Shown here: piece by piece, positions 26,677 to 35,123 of the stretch
How the letters are laid out: the number at the start of each line of letters is the position of its first letter
Numbering within the stretch: position 1 is the first letter of the stretch
Assembly: GCA_002375765.1 (NCBI GenBank)
Contig: DFMV01000034.1
Location: forward strand, 1-54,364
Source: Rhizobiales bacterium UBA3584
GTDB taxonomy: Bacteria; Pseudomonadota; Alphaproteobacteria; Rhizobiales; Devosiaceae
DNA length: 54,364 nt
Direction of reading: 5' to 3'
Notes under the pieces: generated by a model
Database searches by the model: none
The model's input: the letters and a program-made list of their open reading frames with translations, nothing else
Told to the model about the DNA's origin: nothing
Made by a program: the position numbers and the translations under genes

Positions 26677-26709
26677 AAAAAGGCCGCGGAAATCGATCCG
26701 CGGCCTTTT
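26677..26709. terminator. Terminator between the DUF2794 and Bax-inhibitor genes
   Basis: AAAAAGGCCGCGGA, loop AATCGA, TCCGCGGCCTTTT: a 13-bp stem with A and T tracts between convergent genes, so it works in both directions. Confidence 0.93.
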
Positions 26710-26752
26710 GTATTGGCTCATTGCACCTGCGGCACTGACCCCGCCGCCGCTC

Positions 26753-27523
26753 CTATTCGCGATTGCCGAACAGGCGCAGCAGCATCAGGAACAGGTTGAT
26801 GAAGTCGAGGTACAAGGTCAGCGCGCCCATGATGGCGAGCTTGCCCAGACCTTCGTGGCCGATGTTTTCGGCATAGGCTTCCTTGATCTTCTGGGTGTCA
26901 TAGGCGGTCAGCCCGACAAAGATCACGACACCGATCGCCGAGATGGCGAATTCAAGCGCCGAACTCTGCAGGAAGATGTTGACCACCATGGCGATGATAA
27001 TGCCGATCAGGCCCATCATCAGGAACGAACCCATGCCTGTCAGGTCGCGCTTGGTCGTGTAGCCGTAAAGGCTCATCGAGCCGAACATGGCCGCGGTGAT
27101 GAAGAACACCTTGGCAATCGAGGCATCGGTATAGACCATGAAGATCGACGAGAGCGACAGCCCCATCATGGCGGCAAAGCCCCAGAAGGTGGCTTGCGCG
27201 GCACCGAATGAAAGCTTGTTGATGCCGAATGAAAGCACCAGCACAAAAGCAAGCGGCGAGAGCGCCACGACCCACATCAGCGGGCTCGTATAGAGCAGAA
27301 CGCCCCATTGGGTCAGGTACGTGCCGTTGGCAAGCTGCGCCGCGGCGGCCGATGCCTCGGTGGTAACGGCCATCTGATTGCCGAAGAAGGCGATCAGGCC
27401 GGTGACCACCAGGCCGATGCCCATATAGTTGTAAACACGCAGCATATGGCTGCGCAGACCTTCGTCGATGGCGGCGGCCGTGCCTACGCGCCCAGCGACG
27501 GTCTGACGGTCGTATTGTGCCAT
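26753..27523 (-). CDS. Bax inhibitor-1/YccA family membrane protein
   Basis: A 256-residue protein with seven hydrophobic segments of the BI-1/YccA (TMBIM) family. Family patterns visible are MWVVALSPLAFVLVLSFG, ATFWGFAAMMGLSLSS, and the conserved end GLTAYDTQKIKEAY followed by LYLDFINLFLMLLRLFG, with the pH-sensing aspartates (FVGLTAYDTQ and TLYLDF). BsYetJ of this family leaks calcium. In proteobacteria YccA modulates FtsH. The start is MAQYDRQT; an ATG four codons earlier sits directly against GAGG and is less likely. Confidence 0.93.
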   Translation of the reverse strand: MAQYDRQTVAGRVGTAAAIDEGLRSHMLRVYNYMGIGLVVTGLIAFFGNQMAVTTEASAAAAQLANGTYLTQWGVLLYTSPLMWVVALSPLAFVLVLSFGINKLSFGAAQATFWGFAAMMGLSLSSIFMVYTDASIAKVFFITAAMFGSMSLYGYTTKRDLTGMGSFLMMGLIGIIIAMVVNIFLQSSALEFAISAIGVVIFVGLTAYDTQKIKEAYAENIGHEGLGKLAIMGALTLYLDFINLFLMLLRLFGNRE

Positions 27524-27772
27524 TTTCCGTTCCATCCTCAGTTAAAAATTGGCTTTCCGGCGACCGGAGCGGCCCCATGCCGTTCCCGGCCCTGCCAGTT
27601 GGCCATCAATATGGAGATGAGGGGTTGAAATTACAAGCGAAACCGGTTGACCAACCGCGTCGTTCCGGCGGGGCAACGGGTTTTTTGATCGCCCGTGAGT
27701 GCGGATGTGATAGGCTTTGATTCGGTCGGGCCGGATCGGGCCGGTCGACCGGGACATGGAGGGCTTTCGCTC

Positions 27773-28312
27773 ATGCCCAGGTTGTTTACCGGATTGCAGA
27801 TCCCCGAGGATATTGCTTTCGTCCTCTCGCTCAAGCGGGGCGGGCTGTCGGGCGCCCGCTGGATCGATCCGGAAAACTATCATGTCACCCTGAGATATAT
27901 CGGCGACGTCGATCAGCGGATGGCTGCCGAAGTCTATGATGCGCTCGAGATGCATGCCGATGTCGAGCCTTTCGATCTCACCATTTCCCATCTGGGGGTT
28001 TTCGGCGGCAATAAGCCGCGGGCGCTCTATGCCGCCATCGAACCCACCGAACCGCTCGTGCGCCTGCAGGCCAGCCAGGAAAGGTTACTCCAGCGGGTCG
28101 GGTTGAATCCCGACGGCCGCAAGTTCATCCCTCATGTCACGCTGGCTCGTCTGCGCGACACGAGCCCTGCCGATCTGGCGCGCCACATCGCCCAGGCCGG
28201 CCATTTTGCGCCAATGCAGTTTTCGGTCGATGAGTTCGTGGTGTTTTCGAGCCGGGATTCGGTGGGGGGTGGGCCCTATATTGTCGAGCAGGATTACCCA
28301 CTCGCCGCCTAG
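27773..28312 (+). CDS. thpR: RNA 2',3'-cyclic phosphodiesterase ThpR
   Basis: A 179-residue 2H phosphoesterase. The two catalytic HxT motifs are HVTLRYIG near residue 41 and HVTLARLRD near 123. The family opening MPRLFTGLQIPEDI and the mid-chain LGVFGGNKPRALYA are present. ThpR hydrolyses 2',3'-cyclic phosphate ends of RNA. GGAGGG lies ten bases before the ATG, which excludes the 26-residue upstream extension. The 250 bp upstream, between the divergent Bax-inhibitor gene and this one, show no other gene. Confidence 0.92.
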   Translation: MPRLFTGLQIPEDIAFVLSLKRGGLSGARWIDPENYHVTLRYIGDVDQRMAAEVYDALEMHADVEPFDLTISHLGVFGGNKPRALYAAIEPTEPLVRLQASQERLLQRVGLNPDGRKFIPHVTLARLRDTSPADLARHIAQAGHFAPMQFSVDEFVVFSSRDSVGGGPYIVEQDYPLAA

Positions 28313-28521
28313 GGCAAAATCATTCAGCCGGCGTTCAGCAGCCCAAGGGCATAATATCACACACAGACTTTGGATGATCGGGCCAAATTCCGGCCAAATT
28401 CATTCCTAGTTTGTGTCCTGTCGCGAAAAGCCGCGCGTATTTGCTCCTTGGTAACCATAATGGGTGCAAAAAGAGCGGCAGTCATGTGCATGTATGAGAG
28501 ATTAAGGGGAAGGGTTTGGCG

Positions 28522-29049
28522 ATGAATCCAGCGTTTCGCAGCCATATCCGCCGCACGGTAGCCGCGTTGGTTTCCACTGCGGTCGTGTTTTGTGCCAGCC
28601 CGGCGGCCTTTGCCGCCACAAATCTGGGAACCTTCGACTTCTGGACGGCGTGGACCGATACCGATGGGGGTGGCAAGATCTGCTACATCTCCTCGACGCC
28701 CCAGACGATCGAGCCCACCAACGTGAACCGCGGGGCGATTCATTTCATCGTCACCATCCGGCCCACCAACCGCAACGAGGTGGCGACGATCGTGGGATAT
28801 CCGATCCATGAAACCAACGCCAACGCGTCGGTTTCGGTCGATGGCCGGTCCTATCCGATGGTTACCCAGGGCGAATCGGGCTGGCTGGCCTCGATCGAAG
28901 ACGAGCCGGGATTTGTGGGCGCCATGCGGGCTGGCTCGAACATGGTGGTTCGCGCCACCTCCCAGCGTGGCACCAATACCGTGGATACCTATTCGCTGCG
29001 CGGGGTCACCGCCGCCCTCAACGAGGCGGCCGAGGAATGCCCGCAATAG
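28522..29049 (+). CDS. Invasion-associated locus B (IalB) family secreted protein, first copy
   Basis: A 175-residue exported protein with a signal peptide ending near ASPAAFA-AT. The IalB domain (PF06776) follows: WTAWTDTDGGGKICYISSTP near residues 44-63, IHFIVTIRPTNRNEVATIVGYP, and VTQGESGWLAS. IalB is linked to erythrocyte invasion in Bartonella, but free-living alphaproteobacteria carry several copies of unknown role. AAGGGGAAGGG precedes the start. A second copy lies 95 bp downstream. The 200 bp before this gene (28313-28521) show nothing recognisable. Confidence 0.88.
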   Translation: MNPAFRSHIRRTVAALVSTAVVFCASPAAFAATNLGTFDFWTAWTDTDGGGKICYISSTPQTIEPTNVNRGAIHFIVTIRPTNRNEVATIVGYPIHETNANASVSVDGRSYPMVTQGESGWLASIEDEPGFVGAMRAGSNMVVRATSQRGTNTVDTYSLRGVTAALNEAAEECPQ

Positions 29050-29144
29050 CGCCAGCGCTTGCGCGAAAAGAAGCAATTTGGCAAAGGTCGGGTCCGCCCG
29101 GCCTTTTGCATTTGAACCAGCCCAGATCGTTTAGGACCTTTTTC

Positions 29145-29657
29145 ATGGCATTCCGTTTCACCAACATCGTGACCTTGGCTGCCCTCTCGATGGCAGCCTG
29201 TCTGTCTCCGGCACTGGGCCAGTCGGTGCGCATCCTGGGTGAACATAATGCCTGGTCGGCTTATGCGACCACTGAAAGCGCTGGGCAGATCTGTTTCGTT
29301 CTGTCACGGCCGACCGACACTGAGCCGGTGCCTGCGGGATTTACCGGCGCCTATTTCTACATCACCCACCGTCCCGCGCAGGGCATCCGCTCTGAAATCA
29401 ATCTTGTTGCCGGATATCAGTTCGCGCCCGAGAGCACTGCGACGCTCACCGTGGGTAGCCAGGATTTCGAGCTCTTTACCGAAGGCGATGCCGCATGGAT
29501 GGCCGACCCGGCGCAATCGGCAAATGCGGTTCAGGCCATTCGCGCCGGTTCCACGATGTCGGTGACCGGCACCAGCGCCGACGGTCAGAGCGTGCGTCAG
29601 ACGTTTTCGCTTTCCGGAGCCACCGCGGCCGGGCGGTCGATGGATGGGGCCTGTTAG
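29145..29657 (+). CDS. IalB family secreted protein, second copy
   Basis: A 170-residue exported protein with a signal peptide ending near SPALGQS. It aligns with the preceding gene in the order WSAYATTESAGQICFVLSRP, FYITHRPAQGIRSEINLVAGY, FELFTEGDAAWMA, and ends in a lone cysteine (MDGAC). The two proteins are clearly paralogous but highly diverged, so the duplication is old. Start at the ATG giving MAFRFTNIV; no strong ribosome-binding site. Confidence 0.85.
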   Translation: MAFRFTNIVTLAALSMAACLSPALGQSVRILGEHNAWSAYATTESAGQICFVLSRPTDTEPVPAGFTGAYFYITHRPAQGIRSEINLVAGYQFAPESTATLTVGSQDFELFTEGDAAWMADPAQSANAVQAIRAGSTMSVTGTSADGQSVRQTFSLSGATAAGRSMDGAC

Positions 29658-29663
29658 CCGACG

Positions 29664-30014
29664 ATGATTGCTCCCGTCTCCAAAGCCAATGCCGCCCATT
29701 ACCTTTGGGGCCAGGCTTGCGAGGGCTGGCATTTGCTTGAGCGTTCAGATCTGCATGTCATCCACGAGCTTATGCCTCAAGGCGCGGGCGAAACGGCGCA
29801 TCGCCATGAAATCGCGCGGCAGGTGTTCTTTGTTCTGTCGGGCAAGCTGGGTATGGAAATTGAGGACACGATCCACCAGCTGGCGCCGCACGACAGTCTC
29901 GAGATCGCGCCCGGTATAGTGCATCGCGCCTTCAATGCCGGCCGGGAGCCTGTCGAATTTCTCGTCATCTCGCATCCGAGCACCCGCGGCGACCGGCAGG
30001 ACGAACCGCTCTGA
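29664..30014 (+). CDS. Cupin-domain protein
   Basis: A 116-residue single cupin. The metal-binding motif 1 is GETAHRHEIARQVFFVLSGK (two histidines and a glutamine position that is Glu in many cupins). Motif 2 is PHDSLEIAPGIVHRAFN with the last histidine. It starts six bases after the IalB stop, so it may be co-transcribed with it. Small cupins bind metal and have many activities; no substrate can be assigned. Confidence 0.85.
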   Translation: MIAPVSKANAAHYLWGQACEGWHLLERSDLHVIHELMPQGAGETAHRHEIARQVFFVLSGKLGMEIEDTIHQLAPHDSLEIAPGIVHRAFNAGREPVEFLVISHPSTRGDRQDEPL

Positions 30015-30135
30015 CTTTGCGCTGCGTGCCCGATTGTGCTAGAGGCTGGCGCTGGATGCGCGCCGCCGTCTTGAATCGGGCTGGCCCAAATCCATATACC
30101 CCGAAACCCTCACAGTCCTTCTGGAATTGCTGCCC

Positions 30136-31335
30136 ATGAGTCTGGCGCTCAATATCGATCATGGATCCGTGCCGCGTCCGCAAAAATCCGGACCGCTCGA
30201 TCTGCTGGGCCTTTCCAAGAAGGAGATCAGCGCGAGACTGGCCGAAACCGGCCTTTCCGAGCGCGATTCACGCATGCGGGCCAGCCAGCTCTGGAACTGG
30301 ATCTATGTGAATGGGGCCACCGATTTCGGAGCCATGAGCAATATCGCCAAAGGGTTGCGCGCCGATCTGGCGCAGGCTTTTACCATAGGGCGCCCGGAAA
30401 TCGTTTCCGAACAGGTTTCCAATGACGGCACGCGCAAATGGCTGTTCCGCTTTCGCGACCCGGCGCACCCCAACATGCCGCCGGTCGAAGTGGAAACCGT
30501 CTATATCCCTGAATCGGATCGCGGAACGCTTTGCGTTTCCTCGCAGGTGGGCTGCACGCTCACATGCTCGTTCTGTCATACCGGCACCCAGAAGCTGGTT
30601 CGCAATCTCACCGCCGGAGAAATTCTCGGCCAGGTGATGATGGCGCGTGAACGGCTGGGGGATTTTCCGGGCGGCGTCCGGCCGACCGACGGGCTGGTAC
30701 CGCATGGGGAAAGCCGGGCCATCACCAATATCGTGATGATGGGCATGGGTGAGCCTCTCTACAATTACGAGAACGTCAAACAGGCGCTGCTCATCGCTTC
30801 TGACGGGGAAGGGCTTTCGCTCTCCAAACGCCGGATCACGCTCTCGACCTCCGGCGTCGTGCCCCAGATCGAGCCGACGGGCTCTGAAATCGGCGTCATG
30901 CTGGCTATTTCGCTCCACGCGGTGCGCGACGATCTGCGCGACGTTCTGGTGCCGATCAACAAGAAATGGCCGCTCGAAGAGTTGCTCGAGGCCTGCCGGA
31001 CCTATCCGGGGGTTTCCAATGCCAAGCGTATCACTTTCGAATACGTGATGCTCAAGGGCATCAACGACTCCGATGCTGACGCGCGCGAACTGGTGCGGCT
31101 ATTGGCCAAAATTCCCGCCAAGATCAATCTGATCCCGTTCAATCCATGGCCAGGCTCGAACTATGTGTGTTCGGACTGGGACCGGATCGAATCATTTGCC
31201 GATATCGTCAACCGGGCGGGCTATGCCTCGCCGGTCAGGACGCCGCGCGGCCGCGATATTTTTGCCGCCTGCGGACAGCTGAAATCGGAGACCGAACGGC
31301 TCAAGAAGAAGGACCGCGAGGCCTTCATGCTCTGA
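30136..31335 (+). CDS. rlmN: Dual-specificity RNA methyltransferase RlmN
   Basis: A 399-residue radical-SAM enzyme that methylates C2 of A2503 in 23S rRNA and A37 in several tRNAs. The cluster motif is [11 protein letters not shown] near residue 140, followed by [12 protein letters not shown]. The methyl-carrier and acid-base cysteines are expected in [20 protein letters not shown] context and near the C-terminus (DIFAACGQL). The N-terminal accessory domain has [12 protein letters not shown]. Start at [10 protein letters not shown]. Followed eight bases later by a GNAT gene. Confidence 0.96.
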   Translation: MSLALNIDHGSVPRPQKSGPLDLLGLSKKEISARLAETGLSERDSRMRASQLWNWIYVNGATDFGAMSNIAKGLRADLAQAFTIGRPEIVSEQVSNDGTRKWLFRFRDPAHPNMPPVEVETVYIPESDRGTLCVSSQVGCTLTCSFCHTGTQKLVRNLTAGEILGQVMMARERLGDFPGGVRPTDGLVPHGESRAITNIVMMGMGEPLYNYENVKQALLIASDGEGLSLSKRRITLSTSGVVPQIEPTGSEIGVMLAISLHAVRDDLRDVLVPINKKWPLEELLEACRTYPGVSNAKRITFEYVMLKGINDSDADARELVRLLAKIPAKINLIPFNPWPGSNYVCSDWDRIESFADIVNRAGYASPVRTPRGRDIFAACGQLKSETERLKKKDREAFML

Positions 31336-31343
31336 GGAGCACC

Positions 31344-31766
31344 ATGATCACCGTCAAGCTGCTCGACGAGAACGATCTCGATCTTTTGCTGTCGGCCGAT
31401 ATTTCGGTGTTCGACGAGCCGATCCGGCCCGATCTTGCCAAAGCCTATCTGGCCCATCCCGATTATCTGATCGCACTGGCCAGTGACGGAGACAAGGTCG
31501 TGGGCATGGCCACGGGCCTTTATTATTTCCACCCCGACAAGCCGCTTGAATTCTTCGTCAACGAAGTGGGCGTGGCCGAAAGCCACCAGCGGCAGGGTAT
31601 CGCCAAGCGGTTGATGACGACGCTTTTCGATGCCGCGCGCCGGCGCGGAGTCAAATATGCGTGGGTGGGAACCGAGGACGACAATATCCCCGCCAAGGCG
31701 CTTTATGCAGCGCTCGATGGCAAGGGACAGGCCATGGCTTATTACGAATTCGATCTCAAGGATTGA
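31344..31766 (+). CDS. GNAT-family acetyltransferase
   Basis: A 140-residue GNAT N-acetyltransferase. Motif A, the acetyl-CoA site, reads VNEVGVAESHQRQGIAKRLM with the QxxGxA pyrophosphate loop. YAWVGTEDDNIPAKALY is motif B. Overall it resembles small aminoglycoside N3-acetyltransferase-like GNATs, but substrate prediction is unsafe. GAGGAGCACC precedes the ATG, 8 bp after rlmN; probably co-transcribed. Confidence 0.88.
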   Translation: MITVKLLDENDLDLLLSADISVFDEPIRPDLAKAYLAHPDYLIALASDGDKVVGMATGLYYFHPDKPLEFFVNEVGVAESHQRQGIAKRLMTTLFDAARRRGVKYAWVGTEDDNIPAKALYAALDGKGQAMAYYEFDLKD

Positions 31767-31814
31767 GTGGCCCGGGCGCCAGAGCATTCTCGCTTGCGCG
31801 GCCCTTGGCGTGAT

Positions 31815-32012
31815 CTAGCGCCGGTAGCTGAAGTCCTCGCGCGTGCGGTAGCTGGCGATGATCCAGATGGCGTGGATAAGGCCCGGAATGTAGCCCAGGA
31901 GCGTCAGCAGGATGTTGAGCCAGAAATGCAGCCCGAAGCCGACGCGCAGGAAGACGCCGAGCGGGGGGATGAGGATCGAAAACAAGATCCGGACAAAATC
32001 GCCAAAGGTCAT
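31815..32012 (-). CDS. YqaE/Pmp3 family membrane protein
   Basis: A 65-residue PMP3/YqaE (UPF0057) protein with two membrane segments: FVRILFSILIPPLGVFLRVG and the second FWLNILLTLLGYIPGLIHAIW, with the family IPPLGVFL and GYIPGLIHAIWII motifs. Yeast Pmp3 affects membrane potential under salt stress. Start at MTFGDFVRI, as the upstream frame adds 48 unrelated residues. It converges on the GNAT gene. Confidence 0.92.
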   Translation of the reverse strand: MTFGDFVRILFSILIPPLGVFLRVGFGLHFWLNILLTLLGYIPGLIHAIWIIASYRTREDFSYRR

Positions 32013-32088
32013 ATTTGCGGTTCCATAATCAAAAAGGTTTTTCGAATATGGGTACAAGTTCTCCAAGGGCAAGAGTGTTCCCCCAGAG

Positions 32089-32940
32089 CTAGCTTTCGCC
32101 CCGCACCCATTCGATATGGAACCGGCCTCGCCCCTCATCGGCCAAAAGCCCGGCAAGGATGGGCAAGAGCGTGCGCATTTCCTCTTTAAGGACGAAAGGT
32201 GGATTGACCACGATCATGCCGGTTCCATGCAGGCGCGGCGGCATGGATGGCGCACGGATCGTCAGTTCGAGGCGCAGGATCTTGGCGATCCCCGTACCCT
32301 CTAATGCCCTGACGTAAGAACGGACATCGCCGGGGTCCTTGATGGGATACCAGAAGGCATAGGTTCCCCCCGGCCAGCGCGCATGGGCCTTGACCAGCGC
32401 CTGAGTCATGCGCTCGAACTCACCCTTGACCTCGAAGGGCGGGTCGACCAGCACCAGGCCGCGTTTTTCCTTGGGGGGCAGATGGGTGCCCATGGCGGCC
32501 CAACCGTCGAGTTCGGTCACCCGCGTCTGGATGTCGCCGGCGAAATTTTCACGCAGCGCCTGGGCATCGGCGGGGTGCAATTCGAGCGCCATCAGCCGGT
32601 CCTGATCGCGCAGCATGTGCCGGGCGATAAAAGGCGAGCCGGGATAATAGCGCAGTTGGCCGTCGGGGTTTTGCGCGTTCACCGCGGCCAGATAGGGCGC
32701 CACCAGTGCCGCGACCGGGTCGGGCACCGTAGCCGCCATCAAGCGTCCGATCCCTTCGCGCCATTCTCCGGTCCGGTTCGCTTCATCGCCCAAAAGATCA
32801 TAGAGACCGACCCCGGCATGGGTATCGATCACTCGAAACGCTGCCTCCTTGCGCATCAGGTAGGCAAGGATGCGCGTGAGGATGATGTGTTTGACCACGT
32901 CGGCGAAATTGCCTGCGTGGAAGGCATGGCGATAGTTCAT
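32089..32940 (-). CDS. rlmJ: 23S rRNA (adenine2030-N6)-methyltransferase RlmJ
   Basis: A 283-residue Rossmann methyltransferase. The family opening MNYRHAFHAGNFADVVKH is exact. The AdoMet site comes at RVIDTHAGVGLYDL near residue 36, and the catalytic motif is VLVDPPFEVKGEF near 165 (DPPF). A2030 methylation is a fine-tuning 23S modification, and RlmJ helps use extracellular DNA in E. coli (ComJ name). Gap of 7 bp after the LysE-family gene; the two likely share a transcript. Confidence 0.94.
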   Translation of the reverse strand: MNYRHAFHAGNFADVVKHIILTRILAYLMRKEAAFRVIDTHAGVGLYDLLGDEANRTGEWREGIGRLMAATVPDPVAALVAPYLAAVNAQNPDGQLRYYPGSPFIARHMLRDQDRLMALELHPADAQALRENFAGDIQTRVTELDGWAAMGTHLPPKEKRGLVLVDPPFEVKGEFERMTQALVKAHARWPGGTYAFWYPIKDPGDVRSYVRALEGTGIAKILRLELTIRAPSMPPRLHGTGMIVVNPPFVLKEEMRTLLPILAGLLADEGRGRFHIEWVRGES

Positions 32941-32947
32941 GGGCAGG

Positions 32948-33595
32948 CTATTTTCTGGCTTCCGCCGTCAGGATGGTCACCGCAAAGGCGGCAAAGACGG
33001 CCGCGAACGACCAGTTGAGCGCCTTTTGAATTCGTGTCGAGCGCATCAGGGTTTCGGTCAGCCATTGGGCCCCGACCACGATGGCGATGACGATGGGCAG
33101 CGAGAGCACCACGAACTCGACGCCCAAAAAAATCAGTTTGGCCGCCGCGTGCGGGTCGGATGCAGAAACGAACTGGGGCAGGAAGGTCACAAAGAACAGC
33201 GCAACCTTGGGGTTTGTGAGGTTGATTCCAAGGCCCGTAAGATAGGAATTCTTGAGGCTCGGCACCTTGCCGGAGGCGCGCGCCACCGTAAGCCCGGTCC
33301 CCGAGCGAATGGCGGCAAAGGCCAGCCAGAGCAGATAGACGGCCCCGGCGATTTTGAGCGTCCAGAAGGCCGCCGGTGCCGTAACGATCAGAATGGAAAT
33401 GCCGAAAGCGGCCAGCATGGTGTGCACGGCTATGCCGGTCACGGCGCCGCCAACCGTCGCAAATCCGTGTCTGGGCCCGAAATTGACGGTCCGGGAAATA
33501 AACAGCGCCATGTCCGGTCCGGGCGTTATGGCCAGAACGATGGCCGCCAGAGCGAATGCGAGAATGATCGAAAGGTCGGGGGCATAGACCAGCAT
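32948..33595 (-). CDS. LysE/RhtB-family amino-acid exporter
   Basis: A 215-residue protein with about six membrane segments. The family signature is ALAAIVLAITPGPDMALFIS near residues 15-34, followed by GFATVGGAVTGIAVHT. GINLTNPKVALFFVTFLPQF is the second conserved region. RhtB/LysE exporters expel threonine, homoserine, lysine or arginine. Divergent from argG by 156 bp, which makes an amino-acid such as arginine a tempting guess, but nothing in the sequence settles it. Confidence 0.92.
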   Translation of the reverse strand: MLVYAPDLSIILAFALAAIVLAITPGPDMALFISRTVNFGPRHGFATVGGAVTGIAVHTMLAAFGISILIVTAPAAFWTLKIAGAVYLLWLAFAAIRSGTGLTVARASGKVPSLKNSYLTGLGINLTNPKVALFFVTFLPQFVSASDPHAAAKLIFLGVEFVVLSLPIVIAIVVGAQWLTETLMRSTRIQKALNWSFAAVFAAFAVTILTAEARK

Positions 33596-33751
33596 TTGTG
33601 TGTGTCCGGCAACAAAGGAGCGGGGCAGACCATGCGCGTGCGCGCTGCGCCGTGCAACCCGATATTTGCGCCAATATGGACAGGCCGGGCGCGATCTGAT
33701 TAGTGTCGCGCCAACTTATCCTGAGCTTTCAACGCGGTTATCGGTCACGCC

Positions 33752-34981
33752 ATGAGCAAAGACATAAACAAAGTCGTCCTCGCCTATTCAGGGGGACTTG
33801 ATACCTCCATCATCCTTAAATGGCTCAAGCAGGTCTATGATTGCGAGGTGGTGACCTTCACCGCCGATCTGGGCCAGGGCGAGGAGCTCGAACCGGCTCG
33901 CCAGCGCGCCGAAATGATGGGCATCAAGGAAATCTACATCGAGGATCTGCGTGAAGAGTTCGTGCGCGATTTCGTTTTCCCGATGTTTCGGGCCAATGCG
34001 CTTTATGAAGGCGTTTATCTGCTCGGAACCTCGATTGCCCGTCCGCTGATCGCCAAGCGTCTCGTCGAGATCGCCGAGGCGACGGGCGCCGACGCGGTGG
34101 CACACGGCGCGACCGGCAAGGGCAACGATCAGGTCCGGTTCGAATTGTCGGCCTATGCGCTTAATCCGGGCATCAGGGTCATTGCGCCCTGGCGCGAATG
34201 GGATCTTCAGAGCCGCACCAAGCTCATCGAATTTGCCGAAAAGAATCAGATCCCGGTGCCCAAGGACAAGCGCGGCGAAGCACCGTTTTCGGTCGATGCC
34301 AACCTCCTGCACACGTCTTCGGAAGGCAAGGTCCTCGAAGATCCGGCTGTCGAAGCGCCCGATTACGTCTATCAGCGTACGGTCGACCCGGTGGACGCCC
34401 CCAATACACCCGAAACCATCACCATCGGTTTCGAAAAGGGCGATGCGGTCTCGGTCAATGGCGAAAAACTGTCGCCCGCCAGCCTGCTCACCAGGCTCAA
34501 TGAGCTGGGCGGCAAGCACGGTATCGGTCGCCTCGACCTGGTCGAAAACCGCTTCGTGGGCATGAAGAGCCGCGGCATCTACGAAACGCCGGGCGGCACG
34601 ATCCTGCTCGCGGCCCATCGCGCCATTGAATCGATCACGCTCGATCGCGGCGCGGCGCACCTAAAGGATGAAATCATGCCCCGCTATGCGGAGCTGATCT
34701 ATAACGGCTTGTGGTATTCCCCCGAGCGCGAAATGCTTCAGGCGCTGATCGATAAAAGCCAGGAATTCGTTGCCGGCGAGGTCACCCTCAAGCTCTACAA
34801 GGGTTCGGCCAATGTGGTGGGTCGCTCCTCGCCCTATTCGCTTTATTCGGAAGATCTCGTGACCTTCGAAGAGGGCACCGGAACCTATGACCACCACGAT
34901 GCCGAGGGCTTTATCAAGCTCAACGGATTGCGCCTGAAGACCTATGGCGCGCGCAAGCTGCGGCTGGCACGCGGTCAGTAG
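33752..34981 (+). CDS. argG: Argininosuccinate synthase ArgG
   Basis: A 409-residue enzyme joining citrulline and aspartate with ATP in arginine synthesis. The N-type ATP pyrophosphatase loop is [16 protein letters not shown] near residue 10. Other family parts are [14 protein letters not shown] near 118, [10 protein letters not shown] near 148, and [14 protein letters not shown] near 271. Length normal. The 5' region shared with the divergent LysE-family gene shows no clear operator. A GC-rich hairpin follows. Confidence 0.97.
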   Translation: MSKDINKVVLAYSGGLDTSIILKWLKQVYDCEVVTFTADLGQGEELEPARQRAEMMGIKEIYIEDLREEFVRDFVFPMFRANALYEGVYLLGTSIARPLIAKRLVEIAEATGADAVAHGATGKGNDQVRFELSAYALNPGIRVIAPWREWDLQSRTKLIEFAEKNQIPVPKDKRGEAPFSVDANLLHTSSEGKVLEDPAVEAPDYVYQRTVDPVDAPNTPETITIGFEKGDAVSVNGEKLSPASLLTRLNELGGKHGIGRLDLVENRFVGMKSRGIYETPGGTILLAAHRAIESITLDRGAAHLKDEIMPRYAELIYNGLWYSPEREMLQALIDKSQEFVAGEVTLKLYKGSANVVGRSSPYSLYSEDLVTFEEGTGTYDHHDAEGFIKLNGLRLKTYGARKLRLARGQ

Positions 34982-34985
34982 AAAT

Positions 34986-35023
34986 GCGGCGGGGCCGAAG
35001 AGAAATTCGCTTCGGTCCCGCCC
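34986..35023 (+). terminator. Hairpin after argG
   Basis: GCGGGGCCGAAG pairs with CTTCGGTCCCGC (one G-T pair) around a short loop, 5 bp after the stop. There is no T tract, so its terminator role is probable rather than certain. Confidence 0.6.
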
Positions 35024-35123
35024 GCTCGATCAAATTTGAACATTCTGCGTCGCGCTTAAAGCCTCTTTAAGTCGCCACGGCTAGTCTTCGACCCCAATCG
35101 GTCTTTGGGGAAAGAACGGCAAG

